Source: Haematococcus lacustris (Eukaryota; Chlorophyta; Chlorophyceae; Chlamydomonadales; Haematococcaceae). Taken from it: DNA of 64,000 nt. Position 1 is the first letter of the stretch; every line of letters begins with the position of its first letter. The position numbers and the translations under genes were made by a program. A model generated the notes under the pieces. It saw nothing but the letters and a program-made list of their open reading frames with translations, searched no databases and was not told the origin of the DNA. The DNA lies in the NCBI GenBank assembly GCA_030144725.1, contig JASKMD010000017.1:11050036-11114035 (forward strand). The letters run 5' to 3'. This document shows positions 48,779 through 62,500 of the stretch, in pieces.

Positions 48779-49180
48779 GAACACTACCGGGTCACAGGCT
48801 GCTGCTGCTGAGCTTGGGGACGTATGTGTTGGTGTACTGGAGTGGGTGGGGTGGGTCTTGTGTGCCATGCAGCTGGAGGAGGGTGCAGCCATTGAGTACC
48901 AGCGATGGTGAGGGGCACGCAAGCAGCTGCTGGTGTTCATTGACTATGCTAGCTTTGGCACACGGAGTGGGTGGGGTGCCAATGTCTTAATAACAGCCTG
49001 GCCCTGCTGCCCCTGATGCTGCTCCCAGCGCCGCCACCCAGGGGCCTTGCCTAGGGCCTCACAGCTGCTCATCAACGTGTACGTGCCTATCGCCGGCGAC
49101 AAGCCTGCAGCGGCAGCAACAGGAGCAACAGCAGTGACAGCAGCAGCACGGGCACGAGTACGAGTAATAGTACGAGTGAC
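48779..49180 (+). pseudogene. Fanzor-like internal fragment joined to AP-endonuclease-like fragment (copy 2)
   Basis: Over 90 percent like 47417-47797 by eye, with small indels. Together the two copies flank the segmental duplication, one on each side, in the same orientation. Confidence 0.5.
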
Positions 49181-49189
49181 GGGTAGCAT

Positions 49190-49551
49190 GAGTAACAGCA
49201 CATTACTCCCTTACTAATGGGTAGGGGCTGTGTTATCTGTATGTGTCTGAGACAAACACCTAATTTCTTACCCCCACCCCCTTGCGAGGGTTGGGCGATA
49301 GATGTTGGTATGAGACACATGCTCTGATGAAAGCAACAGCTTCAGCATTGCCTAGTGCACACATGCTACTGTGCTACAGGCTGCTGGGCCTGGGCCTTGG
49401 GTGCTCGATCTCGTAGCTTCTTGAAGCCCAATGCCGGATACTCCTTGCCCTTGGCAGGAGCCGCTCCTCGGTGTTTACACCTGCACAGCTCCAGTGGGCG
49501 CCAATTGCTCTCCCCTGCTCGCTGGAGATCTGGCACAGCCAAGGAAATCAT
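49190..49551 (-). pseudogene. Fanzor-like C-terminal tail and right end, family 3
   Basis: Minus strand frame with GESNWRPLELC, AAPAKGKEYPALGFKKLRD and the stop at 49366-49375. The non-coding part ends near 49197 with the CCCCTACCCATTAGTAAGGG hairpin. Diverged from families 1 and 2 in both protein tail and right end. Confidence 0.65.
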
Positions 49552-49899
49552 AGGCTTAGGTCAGGTGAGCATGTTGGTTCAAAAGATGTGCAGCATTGCA
49601 GCAGGGATGCACATGAGCAGTCTCAGTGACACATCCGGACTCTTGCTTATGGCATTGTCAAGCACTTCGTCATGACATAAGAAACACGATTATTGGGTAG
49701 AGCAGGCTGGAAAGACACACCATTGGACACCAATGACATGTGGGCGGTGTACATACCCAACGTTGGCAACATGTGGGAGGTGTACAGACCCAGGGCTGGG
49801 CATACAGAGATACTGACTTACAAATACAGTTTCTGTAGCTTCCGTTTCTGTATGACCCGTGCTGCGGGGCTGTAAGATACATACCAACCGATTGTATTG

Positions 49900-49990
49900 A
49901 GGAATCTCTTTAGCCTAGCCAGTCCATCCCTGCCTAGCCCAGTCCATCCCTAGCTAGCCCAGTCCATCCCTGCCTAGCCCAGTCTCAGGA
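49900..49990 (+). repeat. About 20 bp tandem repeat (CTAGCCCAGTCCATCCCTGC)
   Basis: Four near-identical units. The rest of 49552-50139 shows no gene. Confidence 0.85.
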
Positions 49991-50139
49991 TAGGGTTGGC
50001 CCAGCTGAGCAAGCTAGCCCTCCCAAAGCGTCGAAGGATTAGTGCACACTTGGCATAACTGTCTTTGCTTACTGCAAGTTTGCTTGCTGCTTTGCTTGTC
50101 TTATCTTGTTCTGTGCTGTGAATGCCTTTGCTTAAACTT

Positions 50140-50215
50140 GATTGGAGTAGCTGAGTGAGATTACCCATAGTCAAACAAGTTGTTCCATCTTAAATTAGTT
50201 TTGTTTGTCTGGTAA
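50140..50215 (+). repeat. Dispersed repeat with TGAGATTACCCA core, copy 3
   Basis: AGTAGCTGAGTGAGATTACC is shared with 11888-11910, followed by a diverged AAGTTGTTCC and TAGTTTTGTTTGTCTG. Lies upstream of the coiled-coil gene. Confidence 0.65.
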
Positions 50216-50571
50216 GGTATGCGGGGCTGTTTTGTTCGTCTGGCAAGGTCTGCGGGGCTGATCATTCATCAGCTGGCTGTGAAGTAGTGTACCTGAGTGA
50301 AGTAGTGCTCCTGACCCCAGCCGATCATTCTAGGAGGAGTTACAGTGAAGCAAGCTTTGCATTCCCTGAAGCTGAATTAGTCAGTACAGCAGACTACATT
50401 TGACTATCATTAGTATTGCGCTGAGCTCCAGGCTCCATCCGCTGGCCTTTGTAGCAGGTTGCTTCCGTCCACCGGGACGGGTTCAATCCGGACATGCACA
50501 CATGAGGCACGAAAGCGCAAAATAACAGCTGGTCTGTTTTAGCTTGCGAGTAGCGCACTCGCCTAGCCGCG

Positions 50572-53500
50572 ATGGCTAGTAGCGACGTGTTCGACGACAT
50601 GCTGTCCAGGCTGCATTCGGTCAATCACCGGCTTGCAGAGAAAGACGCGGACATGGCGCGTATCACTACGCGCAACGAACACCTTGAACGAAGCTTGCTT
50701 AATGTCCAGGCAGACCTGGCCTCTGCTAGGGACGAGCTGGAACGAGAGGCGCTCCGCACATCTTTGCTAGAACAGCGTTTAGCGAAATCAGAATCAGAGA
50801 CACAGTTGCTAAACATGGAGCTTAATGAGGCATTAGGAGCCAAGGCACTGCTGGACAGAACATGCGGGTTGGCCCAGTCCCAGCTCAGCAGCACTCAACA
50901 AGAGCTAGTTCACAGGTCTGTGCAACACCCTTGGTCGTTCAACAACCACTCCCATGTAATCAAGACATACCCAGCACCCATGCACACCCGTGCAAATGTC
51001 TTTCATGTACTACCACTGCTTCTTATTTGCATACAGAGTCAACGAACTCACAGAGAAGAATTCCTACCTTTCCTCTGTCCTGGAAGCAAAGGAAGCTTCA
51101 ATCCAGTCTCTCCACCAACTTCTCAGGGCTAAGCAGGCCCTGGCAGAGGTGAGCGTGCCGTTGGAGCAGGCAAGATGGGGAGAGATTGGTGGGAATGCAG
51201 CAGAGTGGTGGCGCTGAAGTCAGAATGTGTATCATCATGTATACACCAAGACATGACAGGTCAAACCTAGCCACCTGCCTAGCTAGGTTTGACCTGTCAT
51301 ATCTTGGTGTATCTGCCTCATATCATGTATTGTGCATGGCAGCCCTGTATCCGCCTCATATCATATATCTGACATGTATTGTGCCCCCTCCTGGAAAGGT
51401 CCTGCCCACTGTGGCCTTACTGATCTGCCTGCCTTGCCCTGGTGCCTTGCCCTGGCGCCTAGACCTTATGCCTTGGCCCTATGTCTTGGCCCTATGCCTT
51501 AGCCTCTATGATGCCGATGAGGTGAACCTTATGCCCTGTCCAGTGATGGTCAGGGCATGCAGCCTGGCTATGTTGAAACTCCTCCTCCTCCCGTCAAGCT
51601 GGCTCACTGGCGGCCGGGCTCTTGATACGCCTCCAAGCAGGCAATGCGTGCTATCCTCACTGTGCTGCCTGGCTGTTTTGCCGTGGGCCTGTTGCGTTCA
51701 TGCGTAAGGTTTGAGGCAGCCCGTACATAACGCCATGCAGGAGCATAAGCTGCCATTGTGCCAGCCACTTGTGGGTGGTCAGCCCCAGGGAATGCAACCC
51801 TGGCTCCTGGCTTCCTCCTTTCTAGCAGCGCCCTGTGGCAGCGGCTTGAGCCACAGGGCAAGTTCATGGGCACCAAGGGGCTGCCCGCCAAGCACAAACA
51901 AGTGACGAGTGCAGTGTAATGCACTATGATGACTAGGGGCCTAGCTCAGCTGCCGCCGTGTCTGAGCTGCACCCGGCCTCTGCTCCTCCCATGCCCGCTG
52001 CTCCTGCTGCTGGACCTTGCGAGGCTGGCCATTTAGCGGCCATGCTCTCCCCAGTGCGCTGCATCATACGGGTCACCTGTCAGTACCACGTGGCAATCAA
52101 GGGCCAATAGGGGCATAGGGCGGCAGTCACCTGCCCTTCCCTGTCCTGTCCTCCCTGGCTTGATGGCCTGCAGGACCAGCAGGCTGTGTGGGAGGATGAG
52201 CGCGCTACCTTGAAGGCTACCTTGGACTCCCTGCAGGCGTCAGCAGCGACATTGACACAGCCGCCTCCAGCTCTAGAGAAGTTGAGGCTACCTCCTAAAC
52301 ATATCCCTGCTCTTCACATACTGTGAATCATGCGGCACAGTCATCGTCCTGTGGGGTCTCCATGAGCTGCACTGCACAGAACGAGTTTTGTCCACCACAA
52401 GCACATGCGCACGCTGCGTGGCAGGGCAGGCTTGTTGCACAGCCCTCACCTGTTGGGCATGGGCTGTCGAAAACGATGTTACGACCGCAAACAGTTCTAG
52501 AGATGCAAGCCATTCGATGACGCTAGCCTAACAAAGTGAGCAGCACCGTGACTGCACATTGGAGGCCGCTTGGTCGTTATTCCCTGCTGCTGTTTTGTCT
52601 GTATGGAGTGCATCCCATACACATGGCAGGGGTGCCCTCCACCTACATTACTGCCTGACCCAGTTGACCCTGCATGCATGGTCAGCAGGCTTCTCCTTCC
52701 GTGATGTGTGTGCCGGCTGTGGCTGACCCCACCACAGGCATCAGAGGCTGACAGCCAGCAGCTGCGCAAGCTGCGTAGCCGGGTGCTGGAGCTGGAGACG
52801 CAAGGCATTGAGCAGGCCAAGCAGGTCCGCCACCTAGAGAAGCACCTAAGGGAGCGGGAGAAGCTGCTGGTCAAGGCTGAGAAGCGACACCAAGAGCTAA
52901 GCAGGTGTGCCAAACCCTCCCCGAACACATGCCTGAAAACACAGTGTGATGCACCTGGTATGTGCTGCCATGCTACTCAGGCGGTGCACGTCTCTCACTG
53001 TTAAAGCCCTGTCCTCGTCCCCGGGTCGAGCTGCAGCTGGCCCTGCCGCTGCCAGCACCTTACACCCCGCTCTGCTGCCTCACCCTACACCCAGCCTGCC
53101 AGGCGCCACAGGGCTGAGCAGCAAGACTGGCTCCACGCTGCTGGCCGAGCTGTTGGCCCAGCAGCCCCCCGGCATCGTGGCTGCTGCACAGCAGATTGAG
53201 CGCGATGTGGCTCGAGACCAGGCCCAGGGCATGGCGCTGCAGCAAGCTGAGGCTCAACTGAGGGCGGTGGCCCAGGAGCGGGCAGTGTTGCAGGAGCAGT
53301 TCCAGCTCATTCAGGTAGTAGCTTGCAACACACATTACACTGCATGGGACCTGGCTTGAACTTATTTTGACCTGACCTAACCTGGCCTGACCTGGCTGAA
53401 CTTGATGGGATCCACAGACAAGCAGGGCGTGCATCTCAGCAGCTCACCCAGCAGTCAAAACAGCTCATCAAGCGCTTTGCTTCCACAGCCCACGCATGCG

Positions 53501-56500
53501 TGTCTGGTGTGCTGGCCTGGTCACTCTGGTGCAGGAGGCATTTGAAGAGGAGAGAGCGCACCGAGCGCGTCTACGTGCCAAACTCAGCGTCAAGCTCAAA
53601 GCCAAGACTGACGAGGTGCTGGCAGCAGCAGCGCCTTAAGCACTGCCTGATGGGTCATAGCAGCAGCAGAGCAGTTATGCCTACGACCACATGAAGCACC
53701 TCCCTGATGTTGGGCACAGGTGGAGGCCCAGGCCAGGGAGCTGAGGGCTCTGCAGCTGTCTCTGGATGCTCATAAGCAGCGTGCAGATGCGGGAGCGGCA
53801 GATGCAACTGCTACTAAGGTCAGGTGAAAACCACCTGCGTACTATGCCCACGGTGGTCCTCACTGTGCTCACAGCGCTCTCAACCTCTCAACTTCTCGAC
53901 CTCTCCACCTGGCTCCTGCGGCCGCAGTTGGCGCATCAGCATGCTGAGCTGCTGCGTGCTGAGCTGGACAGCACGCGCGCACGGCACACTGCGGAGATGG
54001 CAAGCCAGGCAGACCGAGAGGCAGCCATGCGTCTGGACAATGAAAAACACAAAGCACACATCCAGGTGGGTGAATGATTGGGTAGGTGGGTGGGGAGGCA
54101 GCGAATGGTATCCACCCATACCCTGCTCCTGTGGTGTAGTACCTGCTCCTATGCCATGCAGCAGGGAAGGGCAGCAGGGATCACTTCTGTCAAGCTAACT
54201 GCAGGGCAGGAGCTAGTCAAATTGCTGGGAGCGCTGCACACACTACCGCACAACAAGCTGTTGCTCCTGCGTTTTCATCTGCTAGTGCTGCAGCCACTTG
54301 CAGCACTGTGCCGGTCCTGGTGGTCCATGTCTTCAGCAGCCAGCATCCTCAGGCTCCTGACCGCTTCCTTGTCACGTGCCTTGCTATGAGCACTTGTTTA
54401 CCTACTTGCATGCCGCAGGAATTAGAAGCTCAGGTGCAACGGCTGGCTGCGGGTGGTGGGGTGGCTGGGATGGAGCAGAAGGCTGCTGCCCGGCTGCAGC
54501 AGGCCCGGCTGGATCGCTTGGAGGCCGATTTGGCCGCCCGGTCCACAGCCAACAGCCAGCTGCAGCACAGCTTGTACGTGGTGAGGGCACATTGGGGGGG
54601 CCTCAGGCGCCTGCTGGCCCAGCTGCTGAGGCAGGTTGCCGACACGTCAGTGGCGCATGCGGTGAGTGAAATGCATGCAGCACCTTGGCCCTCAACCTTG
54701 AGCCTTCATTGCAGTGGAACACACAGTGTGGACCCCTACAAAATGGTGTTTTGTCTGTGTGGTGTTCCCATGCTCATGGCATGCACATGGCATACACATG
54801 GTCATGGTCGCCTACCACCTACACTATTGCCTGAGCGCGAGGGCTATGATGTAGAGTTGGCATGACAAACATGCACTGATGTGAGCTGATGACAGCTCAA
54901 CAAAGGGGGGCACATACTACTGTGCCGCAGCAGGCTGCTGCTGCTGCTGGGTGACTTGTCTTGCAGCCGCTTGTTGCCCAGGCCAGGGTACTCCTTGCCC
55001 TTGGCTGGCAGCTTCCCCTGCTCTGGCCACCAGCACAGCTCCAGCGGCCGCCACCTGCTCTCCCCAATGCGCTGCATGTTCAGCGCTGCATTGCAGTCCC
55101 TGTCCAGCCACGTGCCTGGCTGTGGTGCTGGCTTGGCTTTAGCAGCCTTGCCCTTGCCCTTGGTTGGCTCAGCTGCCTGCTCAGCCTTGGTGCGCTTGCT
55201 GCGCTTGGCTTGAGAGGGAGTGCTGGGCCCAGGCTCTGAGGCTGCTGCCTGTGAGGCTGCCTGGCTGCTGCGTGAGGCCTGTGGGGGCTTGCGGGGGGCC
55301 ACCACCGGGCACCACATCAGGCCCCTCACCGGCAGGTCTCGCTGCTGGCTTCAAGTTGGGCGTGAAATGCATTCAGCGCAGGCCCCTGTGTTAGGCTGAG
55401 CGCTGGGCCATGTTCTTGTGCAGCTGCGTCAGGACCTGCAAACCTGGGCATGAGCATAGCCGGCTAAGGTGGAGGCATCCAACAGAGTGGCTGACCAGAA
55501 ATGTTGTTTAAATGCCTGTTTGCAGGGGGTCAGCACGTCTGATGACCATGGTGTGCTGAAGGCTTTGAAGGAAAGCAAGGTGCGAGAGCGGTCGATGCCC
55601 CTCCCCTGCTTAGCTTGTCTTTGGCAAGGCTGGGGGCTGTACCAAAACACGATGAGTTACAGCACTGGCTAGTCACACTGCTGGCTCCAGGCTGGGCGCA
55701 GGCTGGGCAGCACCAACCTGACCCTGTGAACCATGGCTCATCATGCAAAATATGATGTGTGATACCTGGGTGTTCGGCCAAAGTCCTTGTCTGGCTAGGC
55801 GCCAGCGTGGTGGTGGAAGGGGAAGGGGAGGGACTGCGACGACTGCGCACCACTGGGGGTGGGCTGCAGGTCCAGGAGCAGCTGGGTGGGCTCATGCGTG
55901 ATTGGGAGGACGTGGGCAACAAGTCCGCCTTTGATGCTGCTGCTGAGCAAGCCCTTGGCGCAGGCTGCACCATTCTGGAGCAGGCGCTAGAGCAGTGGCA
56001 GGTAAGGGAGTGGGCGCATCATAGCAAGGGAGGGGCCAGGCAGGCACAGCCTTGTCTGGTCGCCTACTCTTGCCTACTCTTGCCTTAGTATTGCCTTCAT
56101 TGACTGCAGCAAACAAAAAAACCTTTCCCGGGTGTTTCTTGACGTGAGCAGCATAGCTCTTGCAAGGATACTGCTCATTTTCTTGCCACTCAGGCATTGT
56201 CCAAGGAGGTGGGCAGTGCCCGCCTAGCTGCACGGGCTGCAGCAGCTCAACAGCACAGCTGGGCATCACAGCGAGAGGGGGAGCTGAAGGCCCTGAAGTG
56301 CCAGGTGAGGGAAGCACGGCCAGGAAGTGCAGCAGGGGCTTGGTGGGCCTGTGCTCGACATGCAGGGGTCTAGGTCTGGGAGGGAAGGAGACGGGATGCT
56401 GCGAGAGCCTGGGGCTGAGCACCTTGCCCTGACTCTCCATATACCAGGGCAGAGGGAAGGTGGCCAGCTGGACAGTATCGGCCCTTTCATGATCGGTGAC

Positions 56501-59500
56501 CTGATCCATCTGCATGTGTCCTACATGCAAACTCGCCTCAGGCCCAAGAGGCCACTCTGGCCAGCGAGCAAGCTGCCAGTGAAGTCAGAAGCCAGGCTGC
56601 GCATGTGGCGGAGCAGTTGGCTGCAACCCGCAACGAGGTGCTGCGCCTGACTAGCACTGTGCGGGAGCAGGAGGTGCGAAGCCTGGGGCATGGGGCGGCA
56701 CGCCCTACACCTTCGGTTGCAACAACCCTTGTGGCAATGGCATGCATGACCTGGTGGCAACTGCCCACCTCTGCCCTGTCCCCTCTGTCCTACATGATGC
56801 CGCTCCTGTTCTACATGATGCCTGCAGGACCAGCTGGACAGGGCCCGCGCTGCAGCCAACACTGCTCATGCAGAGCGCAAGGCCATGCAGGCAGCCCTCA
56901 CAGGCTCCCAGGTCAGGCTCCTAGGCCAGCAGCCAAGCCTTGCACTGCCATTTTGTAAAGCCAGCATTGGCCTCAAGCAGGGCAGCATATGCCTTGCATG
57001 GCTTCAACTGACCCATCCATACTTCATGTACCCTCTTGTCCATTTTTCCGTTCTCCTGAATCAGTACCTTGGCCCTCAACCTTGAGCCTTGAATCAGTAG
57101 TGGCCGACAGTGTGGCTGCTCACCTGCCCTTCTCTGCTCAACTGGCACTACTAAGCGATTGTCTAAGCGTCCTGCCACGCTGCGGTTTGGCCCTGCCTTT
57201 CGCAGGGTGAGCTGCAGGTCCTGGTTGCAGAGAAGGACTCTGCCCTAAAGGCCTCCCAGCGCAAAGCTGAGGACCTGGAGGCCACAGTGGCTGCCCTGCA
57301 CAGCCGCCTAGAGCACACCCAGGCCAGCCTTGCCCAGGTCAGTGGCCTGCACTGGCTGTCAGGGAGGTGCCAGGCCAGGAGGGTGCCAGGCACAGGGCCC
57401 AAGCAGATAGGTAGCAGGTGCTCACTAGAAGCTGTCTGCACTTGTGTTGTCCATGCTCTTCAGGTGGGCGAGCTGAAGCAGCGGCTGAGGCAGGTCATGG
57501 CCACACCCCTCCAGGTACCCCAGCTGCTGCCCAGCCTTCCCAAGCCTCCAATGCACATGGCTAATGGTGCTGCCCAGTGGCAGCATGGCGCTAACCCAGC
57601 AAACGGCTCAACAGATCCTGCCACCAGCAGCCAGCCATCAGACCTGAATGCGATGCTGGCTGCCCTCCTGGCTGATGCCCATCACCCTGCCTACCCTGCC
57701 AGTACCAGTGCCAGTGCCTCCAGGAATCCTAGTATGGCCCTGCCAAACCCAACAGGCCTCTGCTGGGATGCTGTGGCTCACATCACAACTGCTGACCCCA
57801 GCAGCAGGCCGGGCAGCAAGGCAGCAGGGTCTGGGCCAGGGGGGGCTCAGCCTGCATGTGGGGACAGCCCCATGGAGATGGACGCAGCCTTGGAGGGGGC
57901 GCTGGGACAAGGTGAGTCACGGCAGCTCCTTCTCCTGTAGGCCTGATGATGTCCCGTTTCACTAGCATCATTTCACATACAGGATGAGTAGGCTTTGGTG
58001 ACTGGACTTACGAAAGCAGAAAGCAGCGGCGCAGCTTGCCTGGGAAAGCTTACCTGGGCTGTTGGCATTGCCTTGATGACCTGGATCCTATGCCTGGCCT
58101 ATGCTGCATCAATCTGTGTCAAGCTGCATCAAGCTAATGTCTTTTTGTGTCTCAAGTGTAGTGCAGGACGTGCAGGACCTAGCATTGCACTAGCTGCTGT
58201 GCTGCCGTGCTGCTGCAGCCCAGGGTGAGATGCAGGCAGCGCTGGCTGGTCAAGCAGTGCTGGAGGTGTGCCACTGGGAGCTCAGTCGAGGACTAGAGGT
58301 GGGTGGTCTGCCTAGCTATGTAGACCCAGCATCAGCTGTACTGCCATGTCATGTACCTCCTGATCCTAGTGCTGCTGCCACCGCTGCTGCCGCTGCTCAA
58401 GTATGGGACCTGTGCAGCCCCAGCATAGTGTAGGCCGCGGTGGTACACTAGACCAATGCGTGCAGTGCCCCTCCATGCCTTGAAACTGTGCTTCTGTGCT
58501 CTGCCCCATCCAGGCTTTGTCCCTGGTGAGGCAATCCCTGCTATCCCTGAGGCAAGAGGTGGTGGCGGGCCGTCCCTCCACAGCCCTGATGCTGATGCAG
58601 GTGTGAACCACTGCTATGACCCTCTCCCTGGATTTTGACAGTTTGCGTGGCACCGGGGTGGGAGAGGGTCACAGCACCTTGGCCCTCGACCTTAAGCCTT
58701 CATTGCAGTCGAACACTATTTGTTGGTCACTACAAAACGGTGTTTTGTCTGTGTGGTGTTCCCATGCTCATGGCATGCACATGGCATACACATGATGCCT
58801 GAGCCTGAATTTTGACAGTTTGCTTAGCACCGGGGTTGAACCTGTGGTGCAAATGCGAATGCAAATGCTAATGGACACGACCAGCATTGCCAGCAACCAG
58901 GCTGACTTTGTAATCAACTGTGCTTGGTTTCCAGTAGTGTAGAACATGTGGAGGTGCACTTACACTTCTTCAAATCACATGTGCTTGTGGTTGCTTCCCA
59001 CCTGGGCGGTCAATAGACCTAGTCTAAACCCTTGGTGGTGCCTGTGTTACGCCCTGCCTTAGGAGCTGATGACCCTTCTGGAGTGCCCCTACCCTGGCCT
59101 GTCAGCCCAACAGGTTCCCCTGGGCAGCAGCAGCCGCAGCCGGCCTGCCTCTCAGGGCGCAGCAGCCGGGCCTCCAGCCTCCAACCCTTCACCCTCCCCA
59201 CCCGCAGTCCCGGCTACTCAGTTGCAGGCGGACCTCAAAGCAGCCCAACAGGCAGCGCTGTCGGTGGTTGCAGCTGTGAAGGCAGCAGGGGCGCAGCTGC
59301 AGGGGCTGCAGCACGCGCTGCCGGCTTGGCTGGCGCTCACCAGGGCTCAGGTGAGTGAGCCGCAGGGAGCCTCACGGCCGCCATGACCTGGTTGCCTGTG
59401 CCAGACACCTGTGGTACTTCACGTTGATCATCCACACTTATGATGAGAATCTTTCCGTATGGACATCATTTACTCCCCATACCTACCTCTGACGCTTGAT

Positions 59501-62500
59501 CTCCTCCTTCTGCCCCCCTGCTGCCCTTATTGCTCCTCATAGCGTCCTTTGGCTACCTAGCCCTCCTTCTCCCCGCCCCTCTGCTGTCCTGTCTGCTTCC
59601 CTCCGCCTGCTTGTCTCAGGTCATCAGCCTCAGCCTTGTTGGCTCAGCCAGGCTGACAAAGGGCATGAGGTGATGTCAACCTTATCATGATTTGTGTGTG
59701 GCGTGTTATTGCCATACAGGCTCAGGCAGCATATCGCTGCGAGCTGTCCCGCATGCGGGCAGGTGGTCAACTGAGTCCTCATACGGTCAGCACCTCCAAA
59801 GGCTCACACGGAGAGAAGCAGACCGTCATGCAACCAGGGGTGGTGAGGGCTGTGCAGTCAGCCTGTGCCCAGTATGTGTTGGGTATGGAGCAAGGCCTTC
59901 GCGCAATGCGCCAACAGGTGAGGGGTTGCAATGGTCCTGACTCTTCCCTCTATATGTGTGACTGCACGTGTGTAGTGATCCCGGCCTCAGCCTCATGCAA
60001 GCCAGTGCCTCATGCAAGCCAGCCTCATGCATCAGCCAGCCTCATGCATCAGCCAGCCTCATGCATCAGCCAGCCTCATGCATCAGCCAGCCTCATGCAA
60101 GCCAGCCTCATGCAAGCCAGCCTCATGCATAGCATTGTCATGTAGCAATGTTAATCAGCTGTCATCATGCTCTTGCCTCTCCAATGTGAAGCAGGGGTGC
60201 TGACTTGGTGCCCTGTTGCTGTGTGTTGGCGACAGCCTCATGCCGTTCGGTCCGTCTGTCTTTGCCTGCAGCTCAGCAACCTGGTGGCGGGAGGCAGCCA
60301 TGCACAGCCCCAGCTTTCAGCGGCCGATCAACAGCTGCTGGATCTGGAGCACAGCAGGCAGGCAACTGCCCAGCAGCTGCTGCAGCTCGTGTCTACGCTG
60401 AAAGCTATTGAGGGTGACACAGTCAGTGGCCCTACAAGAGCGGCTACCGCACACCTCCCCATGCAGCCACTGCCTGATCTGATGCCTGCTGCGGGGCATC
60501 CCAGGGTTGCATCACACAGTCAACAGCAGCAGCAGCAGACCCCACCAGGCACCCTGCCAGGTGATGAGGCAGTGGCATTGCTCCAGGTGAGACGGGCTGC
60601 CTCCCACTGTGAGCCAGGCGCACTGCTTTCACCATGTGACCAAACGTTCCAATGGGATGTAGTCTGGTACACCACTGCACGGCACTGCAGCAGGCCTGTC
60701 TGTTGCTGCCTAAATCCACTTGTGCAACTGAACGAGACTGATGGTGGCAATGTGCAACCCTGGTTCCGTGTCAGCTGGTCACCATCTGATCACCATCTCA
60801 CGACTCTCACTCTCTGGACTAACACCGCTGGACTGCGGAGTACGCCACACAGCTGTGCAGCTGTGAAAGCAGTGGGGGGCTGAGCCAGTACCAGGTCAGG
60901 ACTGCCGTCCCTCTCCCGCTGTCACACCCTGCAGCCGTCTCTTCTCCCCTGCACTGCTCACAGGCGTCGCTAGTCACCCTCCAAGCGAACCTTACCGATG
61001 CTATTGCTTCCTCCAAACGCCTGGACCGGAAATGCTCTGCCCTGGCTGCCCAGCAAGCCACTACGCACCGGCGTGCCTCTCTGCTGGTGGCCTGTCTTTG
61101 TCTCTACCTGCCACTGCCTCCAGACTTGGAGCAGGGGCTACTACAGGGGCTGCAGTCAAGGCGTGCAGTGTCTGAGCGGAGGAGAATTGGCGAGGCGCAG
61201 CAAAGCACAGCAGCCAGGCGTCGTCAGGCAGACTCCCAGATGTCAGAAAGCTCGGCCGTGGACAGCCAGGACGGCGGCACCAGCGTCAGCTCGAGCATTG
61301 GGCGACGTGAAAACCCCATGGCTGACAGTCGGCTTAGCAGCGGCAATGACGCGTCGGATGCGAGTCGACGCACCGTGGGCGACAGCAGCGGCCGCAGTGC
61401 GGCACGACGACAGCACCGTCGGATACGTAGCAAGGCAGAGCGAGCGGGGATCCGGCCGGGTCGTGCACAACCGCCGTCTTTACGCCGTGACGCCAGAGCT
61501 AGGCCGAGCTCCGAGGCCCGTGCCACACAGCTAGTGAGACAGCAAGCTCACAGGAGCAGTGCGCATCGCCGCGACGAGCGCAATGACGACCGCGTGTTTG
61601 AAGAAGTAACACTGCGCTCGCTACAGCAGGTGAGTGACTTTTGAAACCGGGGTACTGTATGACTAGCAATGCAACAACCCTGCTGGCACCCATGCTGGGC
61701 TGATGAGGGAGGTGCTGCCACATATGCAGATCTTGACCAGGTTCTTACAGCAGCTTGAGGATGCGTCCTTTCAAGCTGGCAGAGAGGCAGAAAAGGTCCC
61801 TGCCTCTGAAGCATGCCAAGCCATGCATCAACAACTGGCGCAAGCCCAGCAAAGCTTGGCCGATCTACAGCAAGAGGTGAGGCCATGCAAACGGCCTGCT
61901 GCGGCACAGTAGTGTCTGCCTCCCCATGTGCATCAGGTATACTCCACACAGCCCCTTAACACCATTGGAGTCGGGCTAGTACTGCCCACTAGTATTCCCA
62001 CCAGTGGCTGCTAGTGGGCACTACTGGTCCGGCTCAAATGGAGGCCCTAGTGAGGGACAAGGGGGCTGTACGATGTTGGACTTGGAGATGCTGGAGGCCT
62101 TGTCTAGGTGGCCTGACTGCAAAAGGCTGAAAAGGACCTGAAGGAGAGGCCTTGTCTAGGTGGCCAGACTGGCGGCTGATGCTGCGGCTGGTTGTGATGT
62201 CTATTGGAATACAATCTTTCCTTGTTTTCCATACTGTTCAATTCCATCAGGGCAGGGCGCTCAGCAAGGTGGGCAGTGACATTTTTGCATGGCACCTTCT
62301 TACTCACCACACATCAGTCAATGTGGCTAACTGAGCTCACACACCCAAACACAAACAGGGTCTGGGTACCCAAATACAGACATGATCAGGGTACATCACC
62401 TTGGCCCTCAACCTTCATCAGAGTACAGTGAGGCGGAAATGAGGTTCATTACATATTTTTCGGGTGCATGCAGACATGATCAGCAGCTCAGGTTTGGCCC

